A DNA stretch of 64,000 bases from Azadirachta indica (GCA_022749755.1 CM040445.1:5043182-5107181); one strand, 5' to 3'; shown: positions 24,163 through 36,058, numbered from the stretch's first letter. Notes: a model not told the origin generated them from the letters alone. Translations and numbers: made by a program.

Positions 24163-25123
24163 TCCTGTGTGGCTGATAACACGTCCAGGGTTCTTAATTA
24201 CCCAATCAGCTAATCCTTATCCAAAAAGTACAAATGAATCAATTAAGTAGTATCTAAGTTCAATTCTAGCTGACCAAGTTAATTACTTGGACTGTCTGGT
24301 ATAAACTGAATAATAAGGTGTTGAGGCTTATTTTTCTTAATTAATCTATTAGTTTTACTGCCTTAATTTTGATAATTAATATATATAGGGTACCATTAAT
24401 TATAATTTAAATCCTAAAATAATCCGTCTTGTGGAAGGTAGGATGTTTGGTAGATTCCAAATATTAGACACTCACTTTTAAAATAATTAATAAGTTCTAT
24501 ATATCCTTTACTTAAAAAAACGAGTTATTTATTATTCTTTATATTCACTAAATAAATAAGTTATTATTTCGTAATCTAGTTAGTACAATCTTAAATTGCA
24601 ATCTTTTGAATATATATGACATTTAAAACAACCACAATTTAAAATGCATTGTTTTCAAACTTACTCCAATTATTTTATGAAATCAAATCGAGCTAAATCC
24701 TGATTCAATGAGCAACCTTCGGCCCAAATATTCTCTAGTTCTAGAAAATGATCGTATGGGACAAAATTAAAACTGCCTTGTTTGGAACTTTGATCATTAA
24801 AAAATTTTAGATTTTTTTTTTTTTAATATGGAGCTTTTTTTTTTTTTTTTTTTTTTTTAAGATGGTTCAATAGAATTATATATACTCACCAATTTAATTT
24901 TTTTTTTCTCTCACTAATTTAATGAAAATTATAAATTTTAAAGTAATTTGTCCAGAATAAAATTCACAATTGGTGCAATAGATACAAATTTTGACAATTG
25001 GAGCCATATGCATAACGAATCTAGCTATTTAAGTTAACTAACTAATTATCCAAGTTTGTTTTGTTTTTCTTTACAGGTGAGATCTTCGCAAGAAAATTAT
25101 CTAGAGAAATAAAATTACACGGA
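24163..25123. other. AT-rich spacer
   Basis: No gene seen. Contains long T tracts (24810-24858) and the 5' flank of the split BAHD pseudogene. Confidence 0.6.
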
Positions 25124-25399
25124 AGGTGCAAATCATCTCCAAAGAAACCACCAAACCTTCCTCTGCAATACCCCCCCACCTAAAAACATAAAAACTCTCT
25201 CTTTTTGATCAATTAGCTCCTCCTGTTTATATACCTATCATTCTCTTTTACTCAGCAGCTGCTGAGAATTCCAGCAGAAAGTCTGTTCATCTAAAAATCT
25301 AAAATATTAACCAAATTCTACCCATTTCCTGGACGAGTCAAAGATGGCTTCTCTATAGATTGTAATGATCACGGTGCTTTGTATATTGAAGCTAAAGTA
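25124..25399 (+). pseudogene. BAHD acyltransferase pseudogene, 5' part (split by copia insertion)
   Basis: The frame VQIISKETTKPSSAIPPHLKT then a stop, KLSLFDQLAPPVYIPIILFY, a frameshift, then KILTKFYPFPGRVKDGFSID and IEAKV matches the first third of the intact BAHD genes in this window. No ATG sits at the homologous start. It ends exactly at the 5-bp target duplication AAGTA of the copia element and continues at 30946. Confidence 0.9.
25395..25399. repeat. Target-site duplication AAGTA (left) of the copia element
   Basis: AAGTA at 25395-25399 is repeated exactly at 30941-30945, directly outside the two LTR ends. Confidence 0.92.
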
Positions 25400-25791
25400 T
25401 GTAGAGGAAAGAAAACGGATTGGACACCTTTATAATTAAGTAAACTCACTAATATAAGAACAATAGTACAAATGTTATACGCTCTAATATAAACACACAC
25501 TCACACACTAACTCAATGCACATACACACACATTAGTGTTTCTCATGCACGGCTTTCTTCTCAACACAATTTCTATTTATAATAGCCTATTGTCGGCGGT
25601 TAAGTCGGTGAAGGTAGCGTCTTGTTTTCTAGAATTTTCTGCGACATGCTCTTCAATTTGCTGCTGGCTCACGTTGAAGAAGCTTCTAGATTCATTTTTG
25701 AACACAGGAATGAAGAAGAAATTAGAAACAGGAAGCTGATCCGAGTTGATGAATTCAGAAAATTCTGGATTATGTCGGCGGTGATTCTCGA
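25400..25791 (-). repeat. copia 3' LTR
   Basis: Left-hand LTR on the plus strand, pairing with 30539-30940. It begins TGTAGA (plus strand). The inner end reads CTCGA where the partner reads CTTCA, so the terminal dinucleotide is mutated. A purine-rich tract (AAAAGAGAAGAAG on the minus strand) lies about 20 bp upstream of it in element orientation. Confidence 0.9.
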
Positions 25792-26126
25792 CGCCGACTT
25801 TCGATTAACTTCTTCTCTTTTAATCATTCCTAGTTGTGTGTGAAACTCCTCGAACTTAGAAGCATTTAGGCCTTTGGTTAACACGTCGGCTACTTGCTCT
25901 TCTGTGCCTATATACTTCATTTTTTTCTCTCCTTTAAGCACTTTCTCTCTGATAAAGTGGTAGTGAACTTCAACATGTTTCATTTTTGCATGAAATACCA
26001 GATTTTCTGCTAGAGATATTGTTGATTGATTGTTACAGAGTAACTGCACTTTTTTTCCTATAAGTTGGTGTAGATCTTTCATGAGTTGCATTAGCCATAT
26101 GCTTTCCCGTGCCGCCATTGATGATG
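25792..26126 (-). pseudogene. copia RNase H, C-terminal part
   Basis: Minus-strand frame ASSMAARESIWLMQLMKDL, then NNQSTISLAENLVFHAKMKH, VEVHYHFIREKV, and VADVLTKGL is the typical end of a copia polyprotein (RNase H and tail). The upstream half lies at 26616-26830, beyond the MITE. Confidence 0.88.
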
Positions 26127-26615
26127 CTTTGTATAGGAGTGACACGGTTCGGCTTGGTTTGCGTTTTTAAAAAATTGAACCGAACTTAAAAATTTTGAAT
26201 TTCAAATTTTTTAGATTGAATTGAACCGAATTAAAAGAAAAACTTAGATTCGATTGGATTGATTACATGTTAGAATCGGATTAAAATCGAATCAATCGAT
26301 TTGATTTTTAGATCAGTTCAATTTTTAGATAAAATTATTATTTTTTTAAAATTTTTCAGTACATTAAATAATATCGTTTTATGAAAATATAATAAAATGA
26401 CGTTATTTAAATAAAAAATATTAAAAAATAATATTTTCAATCTAATCTAAATTTTTTGAGGTAAAATCGAAATCGGACAAACAATTTTAAGTTTTTTATT
26501 TTAAAAATTAAAATCAAACTGAATTGCATAAAATATCAGAAAAAACTTATAACTTTTAGTCCGGTTTAAATTCGGTGCAGCTTGATCGATTCTCTACTCA
26601 CCCCTAACTTTATAT
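26127..26615. mobile_element. hAT-like MITE inserted in the copia RNase H
   Basis: A 473-bp AT-rich insert at 26135-26607, flanked by an 8-bp target duplication, CTTTGTAT (26127-26134) and CTTTATAT (26608-26615), with one mismatch. Ends are short imperfect inverted repeats: AGGAGTGA on the left and AGGGGTGA in the reverse complement of the right. There is no coding capacity. Removing the insert plus one duplication copy restores the frame EVEYKASSMAARE of copia RNase H. Eight-bp duplications with TAGGGGTG-like ends are typical of hAT elements. The boundary may shift by one base. Confidence 0.85.
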
Positions 26616-26830
26616 TCTACTTCTGTTGTAGAGAGTGATACTGTTGGTTGTCTCTTGCTGCACCATAATATTGCTGTACTTCCAAGATTGAAAACATAAC
26701 CATTGGTTGATGTTCGTGTATCTCGACATCCGGGACAGTCAGCGTCACAATAGCCAACTATTTTGTGTTCTTGATTTTTCTTGTATAGGAGCCCCAGATC
26801 AACGGTTCGTTTGATATATCTTAATATTCT
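26616..26830 (-). pseudogene. copia RNase H, N-terminal part
   Basis: Minus-strand reading contains [19 protein letters not shown] sequence and [18 protein letters not shown], the start of the copia RNase H region, ending at the MITE target duplication. Confidence 0.75.
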
Positions 26831-27928
26831 TCATACTGCTTCAAGATGTGGCTTCCTTGGCTTTTCCATATATCGACTTGCTATCCCAACTGCATACGTA
26901 ATATGCGGACGTGTTAATGTTAAGTAGATTAAGCTTCCCGCCAATTGTCGATACACGGTAGGATCTTCCAAGTCTTTGCCTTCTTCTGCACACAGGTTGG
27001 AGTTGGCCTCAATTGGAGTTGATATCGGCTTGCACTCGAGCATTCCAAACTTCTTTAGAAGATCTCTCGCGTATTTTTGTTGGCATAAGAGTAGACCTTC
27101 ATTTGTCTTTTCTACTTCTAAGCGCAAGAAATGCTTTAGCTCTCCAAGTTCTTTCATTTGAAATCTCACCGATAGATTCTTCTAATCTGTCGAATTTCCT
27201 CTTCACTATCTCCAGTAATGATCAAGTCATCCACGTGTACCATCACAATTGCCAATCTTCTATCATGTGCCTTGACAAACAAACTTGAATCCGCAAATGA
27301 AACTGAATATCTACTTTGAACCATGAATTCTGCTATCTTAACATACCATGCTCTTGGTGCTTACTTTAACCCATAAAGAACTTTCTTCAATTTGTAAACT
27401 TAGTGTGGTCTTTCTTTACTTTCAAACCTTTTCGACCGCTCCATATATATCTCTTGATCCAGTTCTCCGTGGCGAAAAGCATTCTTTACGTCCATTTGCC
27501 ATAATTTCCATGATTTGCTCGCTGCCAATGCTATTAATACACGTACAGTAGTAATCTTGGCTACTGGACTGAAAGTTTCATCATAGTCTAGCCCATACTT
27601 CTGAGAAAATCCTCGAGCCACCAATCGAGTTTTATATCTTTCTACTGCTCCATCAGGGCGTCTCTTTATCTTATACACCCACTTTCATGATATGGGTTTT
27701 AATTTCTTGTGGTTTTCGCACTAAATCCCAAGTTTCATTTTGCTTTAGTGCCAGGATTTCTTCTTCCATTGCATTTCTCCATTCTTTATGTTGAACTACT
27801 TCTTCGAATGTCTCTGGTTCTTTAACACTTATGTTTTCTTCTAAAGTAGCATTAGCATACTTGGGATTTGATTTTCGTTGCCGAGTCGATCTCTTCACTG
27901 GTGTTTGTGGACTTGCTTCTTTTTCCAC
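26831..27928 (-). pseudogene. copia reverse transcriptase
   Basis: Blocks read on the minus strand in order are [64 protein letters not shown] (HVDD in place of the usual YVDD), MKELGELKHFLRLEVEK, and GSLIYLTLTRPHITYAVGI. They lie in different frames, so the gene is broken. Confidence 0.93.
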
Positions 27929-28285
27929 GTCTTTGAGTTGACTTGGCCTTCCTTCTTTTGATGTTCTTTGATATACTCCTGATTGCCACGGACTTTGTAC
28001 TTATCTTGTTGGCTCTGTTTCTTCTTCTTCCCCACTTGACTCTTTTGTTGTTTCTAGACTTTGTCGTACTTCACTTTCTTGCTTCCCCACCTTTTGTTTG
28101 ACTTTCTCTTCAATCTCTTTTGAGTCAAGCAATTCCTCTTTTTGTGGTGTCCACCAAGAAGAGGCTTCATCAAACACTACATTTATCGATGTGTAACAGC
28201 GACCAGTAGTTAGATCACAACACCTTCACCCTTTTCTTTGACTGTCATATCCTACAAATATGCATCTAATTGCCTTCTTATCAAA

Positions 28286-29202
28286 TTAGCTCCTCAAATG
28301 ATCTGGTATAAACACGTAACAAACACAGCCAAAGACTCGAAAGTGGCTAACTGTGTGTTTTACTTTCCACAGTTTCTTAAATGGTGAATTAAATCCTAAC
28401 CTTACTTGAGGAAGCCTATTTATCACGTGTGCAGCTGTCCTCATACACTCAGCCCAGAACTTTCCTTGAACATTTTTGGCATGTAGCATGCTTCGACATA
28501 TCTCTGCAAGGTGTCTATTCTTTTTTTCTGATATGCCATTCTGCTGTGGAGTGCTTGGGCACTTCAGTTGATAACGAATCTGACATTTTCGCAAATACTG
28601 AGAGAATTCATCTTATGTGTACTCTCCCCCATTATCTGTGCATAAGCATTGGATTTTTCTTCCAAGTTCTCCTTCAACTTTTTCTTTGAACTCCTTAAAT
28701 TTCGTAAATGTCACAGATTTTTCTTTCACAAAGAATGTCCACACGTACCTTGAGAAGCCGTCAATGAATGTCACCACGTAGCGCTGCCCGCTAATTGATG
28801 GTTGTTTAACTGGCCCAAACACATCTGAGTGCATAAGTTGCAATGGTTCTTCAGCCCTGAACTTTGACCCTTTATACGAAAGTTGGTGAGCTTTCCATAC
28901 TGACAGCCTGCATATACTGTGTCTTCTCAAATATCAAGCTGCGGAAGACCTTTGGGCATTGATTTTTTCATCATCACCTTTAAATTCTTGTAGCCAACAT
29001 GTCTTAGCCGTGCATGCCATAAATCTGCTATCTCATTCTTTCGAGTCTTTTTTACGTAAGCATATTCTGCTGACATTACATAGATAGACTTTAGTCTTCG
29101 TCCCTCCATGGTCGGTGTTCCAGAAATTTTGATATTCCGATATACTTTGACATCCTTTGGACCAAATAAGACATAATTATCTGATGATGTCAGTTGAGCC
29201 AC
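28286..29202 (-). pseudogene. copia pre-integrase and integrase
   Basis: GAG-pre-integrase region with [17 protein letters not shown], then the integrase core. [16 protein letters not shown] supplies the first Asp, [10 protein letters not shown] the second, and PQQNGISEKKNRHLAEI the Glu. The frame is interrupted near 28595-28612 and again near 28926. Confidence 0.93.
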
Positions 29203-29660
29203 TGACAGAAGATTTTCTTCATTCCTGGAAGGTGATAGACGTCTTGCAGTTGCACCTGACTAGAACTGAAGCGAGGATGGGTCACCATCTTACCAATATT
29301 GGCTATTGGTAGTCTTGAGTTACTTGCTTTCACCACCACGCGTCCTCCCTTATATTCTGTAGTATTTTGCAGCTTCTCCTTATTCCTAGTCATATGATTT
29401 GAACATCCTGAATCGACGATCCAATCATTTTCATAATCAATTTGCCCAGAGATGATTACTGCAAGTACTGATTCTTCTCGTTGTTCCACTATTGCACATG
29501 ATGCTTCAACATCCCATTCTTTTTCACTATTATTCTCTTCTAAATAGTTAGAGCTCACTGTGTTGCCTTCTATGGGCTTTTTCATGAATCAACATTCTCT
29601 CGCGTAATGGTCTTGCTTACCGCAAACAAAGCAATGTCCTTTATTTTGCCAACATCCTTG
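29190..29660 (-). pseudogene. copia zinc knuckle and protease
   Basis: A CCHC knuckle, CFVCGKQDHYAREC, is coded at 29592-29633 in a frame that stops directly after. The protease motif [11 protein letters not shown] follows in the ORF at 29190-29585. Confidence 0.88.
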
Positions 29661-29882
29661 AACTTGCTCGCTTTTTCTTCTGTGATTTTGTTGTGCTCCC
29701 CCGATAAAAAATCTCCGTCTTGTTGTCTTTTCGATTTTTTATCTTTTAATCCTTTGTTATTTGGCTGTTGAGGTCGACTTTTTCTTTTATCACTAAAAGG
29801 TGCTTGATCTTCAGTTTTCAACAAAACCCTTGCCATTTGCTTAGCCAGCGCTTCTTTATTGGCTAGTAAATTTTCTGGGTCG

Positions 29883-30412
29883 ACCAGAAAAGGTTGGATA
29901 GGTTAGCCTTGTACCGCAGCAATAAAACTTCTATACTCGGGTTTTAACCCGTGTATTATTATTCTTCTCATTTTAGATTTCGAAATTTTACTCGTAAGAT
30001 CTAGCTCAGAAATTTCTCGACAAATAGACTTTACCTTGTTAAAATGTTGATTTATTGTCTTCTCTCCTTGAGCAATTGACAATAGCTCATTTTCTAGAAG
30101 CTGCAATCTCGTGTCATTTTTCTTTGAGAAAAGTGCTGCAAAGGTGTCCCACACTTTTTTCGGCGTATCTGCATCTTTTATATGCTCCAACATGTCTTCT
30201 TCCACTGTGGTTTTGATTGCGAACATTGTCTTTCCCGTTTTCACTTTCCACTTCTTCAAAGCAGTAGCATGCTGTGGTGACATTACCTCATTGCCGCCCA
30301 CGATCTCCCACAAGTCTTGACCTTGGAGATATGACTACATGCACGTCGACCAGATATTATAATTTTGATTATTGAGCTTCTTAATTCCACCGGTCACCTG
30401 AAGGTCACCCAT
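29883..30412 (-). pseudogene. copia gag
   Basis: Starts at an ATG at 30412, reads MGDLQVTGGIKKLNNQNYNI, meets an in-frame TAG at 30335-30337, then continues YLQGQDLWEIVGG and on through the UBN2-type gag (LENELLSIAQGEKTINQHFN, RIIIHGLKPEYRSFI). Confidence 0.9.
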
Positions 30413-30519
30413 TGTGGCTTGGCAAACCCCTTCGTTGTAACAAGCACGCCTGAATTAAATTCAAGCTTCACAGTTCCAAATTTTGCACGATGTCAAGAAG
30501 CTCCTCTGATCCCCAACAA

Positions 30520-30535
30520 CCTGGCTCTGATACCA
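30520..30535 (-). other. copia primer-binding site (tRNA-Met initiator)
   Basis: Minus strand TGGTATCAGAGCCAGG, three bases from the end of the 5' LTR, is complementary to the 3' end of plant initiator tRNA-Met. Confidence 0.93.
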
Positions 30536-30538
30536 AAT

Positions 30539-30940
30539 TGTAGAAAAAAGAAAACGAATTGGACACCTTTGTAATTAAGTAAACTCACTAATATAAGAAC
30601 AATAGTACAAATGTTATACACTCTAATATAAACACACACTCACACTAACTCAATGCACACATACACACATTAGTGTTTCTCATGCATGGCTTTCTTCTCA
30701 ACACAATTTCTATTTATACTAGCCTATTGTGGGTGGTTAAGTCAGTGAAGAAGTCGGTGAAGCTAGCTTCTTGTTTTCTAGAATTTTCTGCAACATGCTC
30801 TTCAATTTGCTGCTGGCTCATGTTGAAGGAGCTTCTAGATTCATCTTTGAACACAGGAATGAAGACGAAATTAGAAACAGGAAGCTGATCAGAGTTGATG
30901 AATCCAGAAAATTCTGGATTATGTCGGCGGTGATTCTTCA
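30539..30940 (-). repeat. copia 5' LTR
   Basis: 402 bp, TG...CA bounded, followed on the plus strand by target duplication AAGTA (30941-30945). Partner of 25400-25791. Confidence 0.93.
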
Positions 30941-30945
30941 AAGTA
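30941..30945. repeat. Target-site duplication AAGTA (right) of the copia element
   Basis: Exact copy of 25395-25399. Confidence 0.92.
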
Positions 30946-31934
30946 GACTTCCATATGTCCACGATCCTTTAACAACCAGAGATTGATATTCTGCAACAGC
31001 TCCTGCCTTGCAACCCTCATGAACAGTCACCTGAACTAAGTGCTCAGGTACTCCTTGCCGTTCAGGTTAATTACTTTCGTTGTGGCGGGATGGCAATCGG
31101 TGTGTGCATTAAGCATGTGATTGCCATCGCATCAGCAGCAGCAAACTTTGTTAAAAGCTGGGCTGTGATTGGTGCTGGTGATGTTACCGATGAGGTGATT
31201 CTTGATTGCACCTCTTTGTTCCCTCCGCAAAATACACTAGGTTTCTCAAAAACATTGCCAAAAGCCATGACCTGTTACTTGAAGTTGTAATGAAAAGGTT
31301 CTTGTTTGATGGCTCCAAGATAGCTGCTCTGCAAGAAAAAATTGGTAGCATTGGTTCAAATCTGCATTGTCCAGCTCGTGTTGAGGCCGTGTCAGTGCTC
31401 ATATGGGATTCTATTATGGCCATCGCTAGAGAAAAAAGATGTCCATGCATGTGGCAAAAACTGCTGTGAATCTGCGAAAGAGAATGAATCCTCCATTGCC
31501 GGAACAAAAGTATTGGGAACATTTACCGAGTGACAACAGCGACTTCGATGATTGAAAAGACAGCAGATAATTTTAACGGTTTAGCTGAAAAAATTCATGA
31601 ATCAATAACGAAGATGGACGATGACTATGTCAGAAAGCTTCATGGGGGTGGTGGGTACTTGAATTTTATGAGAAATGCGGCTGAAGGTCTGGGAAAGAGT
31701 TCCAATGTAGAGGTATTTGCTTTCACTAGTTGGTGTAGATTTCTGTTTTATGAAGCGGATTTTGGATGGGGAAAGCCTGTTTGGCTATGCACAACCCTAA
31801 AGCTGAACAAAATTGCTATTTTCTTGGATACAAACGATGGGAAGGGAATAGAAGCGTGGTTGGGATTATCTAAGCCAAATATGGAAAAACTTGAACACGA
31901 TCCCCGCATCCTTGCCTATGCTTCCTTTGGTTAA
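30946..31934 (+). pseudogene. BAHD acyltransferase pseudogene, 3' part
   Basis: Continues the gene from 25399. It reads DFHMSTIL, an in-frame stop (30969-30971), QPEIDILQQLLPCNP, QVNYFRCGGMAIGVCIKH, VIAIASAAANFVKSW, and later YEADFGWGKPVW and ILAYASFG before the stop. The catalytic HxxxD motif reads HVIAI, so the essential Asp is lost. The DFGWG structural motif survives. Further frameshifts lie near 31290 and 31470-31530. Clearly non-functional. Confidence 0.95.
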
Positions 31935-31954
31935 AGCATATGATCAATCAATAT

Positions 31955-32205
31955 TATAGGAGAACCTGACTAGCTTTTTTTATTTTATTTTATTTTATTT
32001 AAATTATTTTTATTTAATTTTTTTTTAGTATTTAATTTTTTTTTTTTTTATAGGAGTTTTTTTTTTTATTTAAGTAAGTAAATTTAGATTCTCTATTATA
32101 AATAGAGAGCTTACAGTATTATTTAAACACCTTTTTTTTAATAAAGTTCCATTCAAAAAATTTTGAAACCTTAGTTTTGTTTATTTTCGTGTTTTCGATT
32201 CATCA
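31955..32205 (+). repeat. gypsy 5' LTR
   Basis: 251 bp with long T tracts. A TATA box TATAAATA lies at 32097-32104. Ends CATCA before the primer-binding site. Confidence 0.9.
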
Positions 32206-33271
32206 ATTGATATCAGAGCAGGAATTCCAATGGTGCGTAACAGCGATACAGAAAGCAACCATTCTACTAACGATGTTCAGGGGGTCCAGGCACTAACGGT
32301 GGAGGTTATTCGTGCAATAGCCGTAAAAGCTGGAAGGGCAGCCGCTAGAAAATTCACTCAATCTATTCGTCAAGAATTAGTAGATTTTGATCGAAGGTTG
32401 AAGAGGTTGGAACTAAACAGCAGCAAGATGGTTGAACATGAGCGTAAAGGGACAAACGGGATCTCGTCCCATGGTCCGACGCCAGTGTCGCAACCACTTG
32501 GCATTACTAACTAGAAAACACAGAGATATGAGGATTCAAATGATGATATAATTGATCAAGGTTCTGTTAGGACGCGTGGAAGTGAAAATTATAGTGATTA
32601 TAAGGTAAACCTAGATCTTCCTGTGTTTAAAGGAAGTTTGCACATAAAAAACTTTCTTAATTGGTTGACAGAAATATTGAGAATTCTTTTCCTACAGTAT
32701 TATTTAGACACCTTTCTTTTAATAAAATTTCATTCAAAAACTTTTGAAACCTTAATTTTGTTTATTTTTGCATTTTCGCTTCATCAATTGGTATCAAAGT
32801 AGGAATTGCAATGGTGCACAACATTGATATAGGAAGCAACCATTCTATTGACAATGTTTAGGGGGTGCAAGCACTAACGATGGAGGCTATTCGTGCAATA
32901 GCCGTAGAAACTGGAAGGGCAGCCGCTAGAGAATTCACTCAATCTATTTGTCAAGAATTAGTGGATTTTGATTGAAGGTTGAAGAGGTTGGAACTAGACA
33001 GTAACAAGATGGTTGAACATAAGCGTAAATGGACAAACGGGATCCCGCCCCGTGGTCCGACGCCAGTGCCACAACCACTTGGCATTATTAACGACAAAAC
33101 ACAGAGATATGAGGATTCAGATGATGATATAATTGATCAAGGTTCTGTTAGGACACGTGGAAGTGAAAATTATGGTGATTATAAGGTAAATCTAGATCTT
33201 CCTGTGTTTAAAGGGAGTTTGCACATAGAAAACTTTCTTAATTGGTTGGCAGAAATATTGAGAATTCTTTT
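32112..33271 (+). repeat. 579-bp tandem duplication of U5 plus gag 5' end
   Basis: Copy 1 is 32112-32690 and copy 2 is 32693-33271, equal in length, joined by CC. Each starts TACAGTATTATTTA within the LTR (just after the TATA box in copy 1), passes the primer-binding site, and ends GAATTCTTTT in gag. The second copy therefore carries an internal LTR 3' part but no upstream LTR part. Confidence 0.93.
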
Positions 33272-33720
33272 GATTATATGAATATTCCTAATAAAAGGAA
33301 ACTAAAATTAATAGTTATGAAGTTAAAAGAGGGTGCATCCGCTAATTGGCAACAGATTCAAAATAAACGACGGCATGAAGGAAAAGATATAATTAGGTTT
33401 TGGGAGCACATGAAACAGAAAATGAAGGTTCAATATTTGCCCTCTGGTTATCAGCAGGATTTATTCAAGCAGTTAAATAATTGCCGACAGGGAAATCGTT
33501 CAGTCGATGAGTATACTGAAGAATTCCATAGGTTATGTTCTAGGAACAATTTGAATAAGTCAAAATTACAACTGGTTGCCAAATTCACTAGAGGGTTGCG
33601 AACTGACATACAAGACCAGCTTAACATGTATATAATTTGAGATTTTTCTGAAGCTATGAATAAGGCAAGGAAGCTGGAGAAGCAATTAAAGCGACTTGTT
33701 TTTAAACCACAAGCTGCAGC
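32230..33720 (+). pseudogene. gypsy gag, 5' end duplicated
   Basis: First copy starts MVRNSDTESNHSTNDVQGVQ and stops at 32512-32514. The second copy has an early stop near 32860. After the duplication the frame continues with typical gag: KLKLIVMKLKEGASANWQQI, FWEHMKQKMKVQYLPSGYQQ, FKQLNNCRQGNRSVDEYTEEFH. Frames shift between blocks. Confidence 0.9.
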
Positions 33721-33856
33721 ATGACAATTTTTAACTTTGCCAAATCCGGTACCACAAAATAAGGGTGTAGCACCAAATATGGCCGGAGGAGAAACCAGGC
33801 AAACGGGTAATTTTGCTAACTCGCGAACTACTCAGCAATAAACTCGTAACCCGTAT

Positions 33857-34657
33857 GTGAAGCCAATGCCAAGCAAATGTTATAGATATCAACAGCCTAA
33901 ACATAGATCCAATAAATGTCCGGAATTGGGGAAAAATAAAGGTGTGATGCATTATGTGGACGCTGTAGTAGATGATAAAGAAGGCGAATATAAAGACGGG
34001 GAAGAGGTTGATGTGGTTGATGGTGATGAAGGAGAAGCCGTTTCTTGTATTGTGCAGAAGCTATTATTGACACCTAAAACGGAAGAGGAGACACACCGAA
34101 ATAAAATTTTTCATATGAAAGGAACAATTAAAAATAAAGTGTGCAAGGTAATAATCGACAGCGGTAATAATGAAAATATAGTCTTTAAGGTATTAATAAA
34201 TGCTTTGAATTTGCCTACAGAAAAACACTCGTCACCCTACAAAATTGGCTGGATTAAGAAGGGAATTGAAACGTGTGTAACTGAAGTATATAAGCTGCCT
34301 TTTTCTATTGGAAAGTATTATAAAAGTGAAGTGTTGTGTGATGTCATAGATTTGAATGCATGCCATGTGTTGCTAGGAAGACCATGGCAATATGATGTTG
34401 ATGCGATATATAGAGGACGACGAAACGTCTATGAGTTTTGGTGGGATGGAAAGAAAATAGTATTTATGCCAATGAGTGAAACTAAGGAGGGGCAGAAGGT
34501 TCCTGGAGTAAAGGGGGTAAACTTTTTAACTGTAGTAAAAGGACATATGAAAAAAGATTGTGAGCGTTGTATGATGGTAGCAAAGGATGAGGAATTAGAG
34601 CCGATGGTGAAGATTCAAAGATTGTACAACCATTACTATCTGAATTTTCCGACATAA
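33857..34657 (+). pseudogene. gypsy zinc knuckle and aspartic protease
   Basis: A degenerate knuckle CYRYQQPKHRSNKCP (second Cys and the Gly changed) is followed by protease VIIDSGNNENIVFKVL and the usual LPFSIGKYYKSEVLCDVIDL and LLGRPWQYDVDA blocks. Confidence 0.9.
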
Positions 34658-34779
34658 TTCTAGAAGAGATACCAGACGGGTTACCACCTATGCGGGATAT
34701 ACAACATAGCATTGATTTTGTGCCCAAAGCTAGTTATCCCAATTTGCCACATTATAGAATAAGTCCTAAGGAGCATGAG

Positions 34780-36058
34780 TTTTGCAAAAACAGGTGGATG
34801 AGCTACTTAAGAAGGGGTTTATTAGGGAGAGCAAAAGTCCTTGTGCAATTCCTGCACTTCTAGTCCCCAAAAGGATGGTAGTTGGCGAATGTGTGTAGAT
34901 GGCAAAGCAATTAACAGAATAACCATTAGGTATCGGTTTCTAATTCCATGGTTACAAGATATGCTAAACCAGCTTGGAGAAGTAAAAGTGTTTTCCAAAC
35001 TTAACTTACGTAGCAGTTATCATCAAATTCGCATCAAACCTTCAGATGAGTGGAAGACGGCATTCAAGACTAAAGAAGGATTATGTAAATGGATGGTAAT
35101 GCCTTTTGGTTTGTCAAATGTACCAAGTACCTTTATGCAGCTTATGAATTAGGTATTGAAACCTTTTGCTTGCAAGTTTGTTGTGGTATATTTTGATGAC
35201 ATCTTAATTTGTAAAAGTGATGAGGAGAGTCATTTGATGCATTTGAGGAAGGTGTTCAAAGCACTTAGGAAGAATAAGTTATTTGTCAACTTGAAGAAAT
35301 GTAATTGTGTGCAGCGAAATTTAATATTTTTGGGGTTTGTAGCTGAGAGTGATGGTATTATAATTGATGAATATAAAGTTAAGGTAATTCGAGATTGGCC
35401 TACACCAAAGATTGTCGGGGAAGTAAGGAGTTTTCATAGATTAGCCACATTTTATCGTTGGTTCATTCTTAATTTTAGCACCATCGCAATACCTATTACT
35501 GAGTATATGAAGAAGGGAAAGTTTAATTGGGGTGATGAGCAAAATAAGAGTTTTGACATTTTCAAGGAAAAACTTTGTACGGTTCATGTATTGGCATTAG
35601 TTAATTTTGACAAAGTATTTGAGGTGGAGTGTGATATTTTGGGAATAGGTATTGGTGCTGTTCTCAGTTAAGAAGATAGACCTATTGAGTATTTTAGTGA
35701 GAAGTTGTGTGACGCGAGACAGAAATGGTCTACGTATGACCAAGAATTTTATGCAGTATTCAGGGCATTGATGCATTGGGAGCATTGCTTAATTCAGAGA
35801 AAGTTTGTGCTTTATAATGATCACCAAGCGTTAAAGTATATTAATAGTTAGCATCATTTGAATAAAGTACATGCTAAGTGGGTGTCATTTATACAGAAAT
35901 TTACATTTGTATTGAAGCATAAGTCTGGGCAACAAAATAAGGTAGTTGATGCTTTGAGTAGGCGAGTTACTTTACTGGTCACTTTGAGTAATGAAATAAT
36001 TGAGTTTGAGGTAGTGAAAGAACAGTATGCAACTGATGAAGATTTTCACATCATTTAG
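34780..36058 (+). pseudogene. gypsy reverse transcriptase and RNase H
   Basis: Blocks are [58 protein letters not shown], then a stop, [18 protein letters not shown] with the YFDD active site, RNase H VEYFSEKL-type sequence around 35690, and KHKSGQQNKVVDALSRR. Internal stops at about 35153, 35669 and 35849. Confidence 0.92.

Larger units (their letters stand above)
25400..30940 (-). mobile_element. Ty1/copia LTR retrotransposon, complete but decayed
   Basis: Element of 5541 bp on the minus strand, inserted into the BAHD pseudogene. It has two LTRs of about 0.4 kb, a 5-bp target duplication AAGTA, a primer-binding site complementary to initiator tRNA-Met next to the 5' LTR, and domain order gag, zinc knuckle, protease, integrase, reverse transcriptase, RNase H. 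Integrase before RT is the copia order. Several stops and frameshifts break the ORF, and a MITE interrupts RNase H. The two LTRs differ at roughly two dozen positions plus small indels by eye, so insertion is not very recent. Confidence 0.95.
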
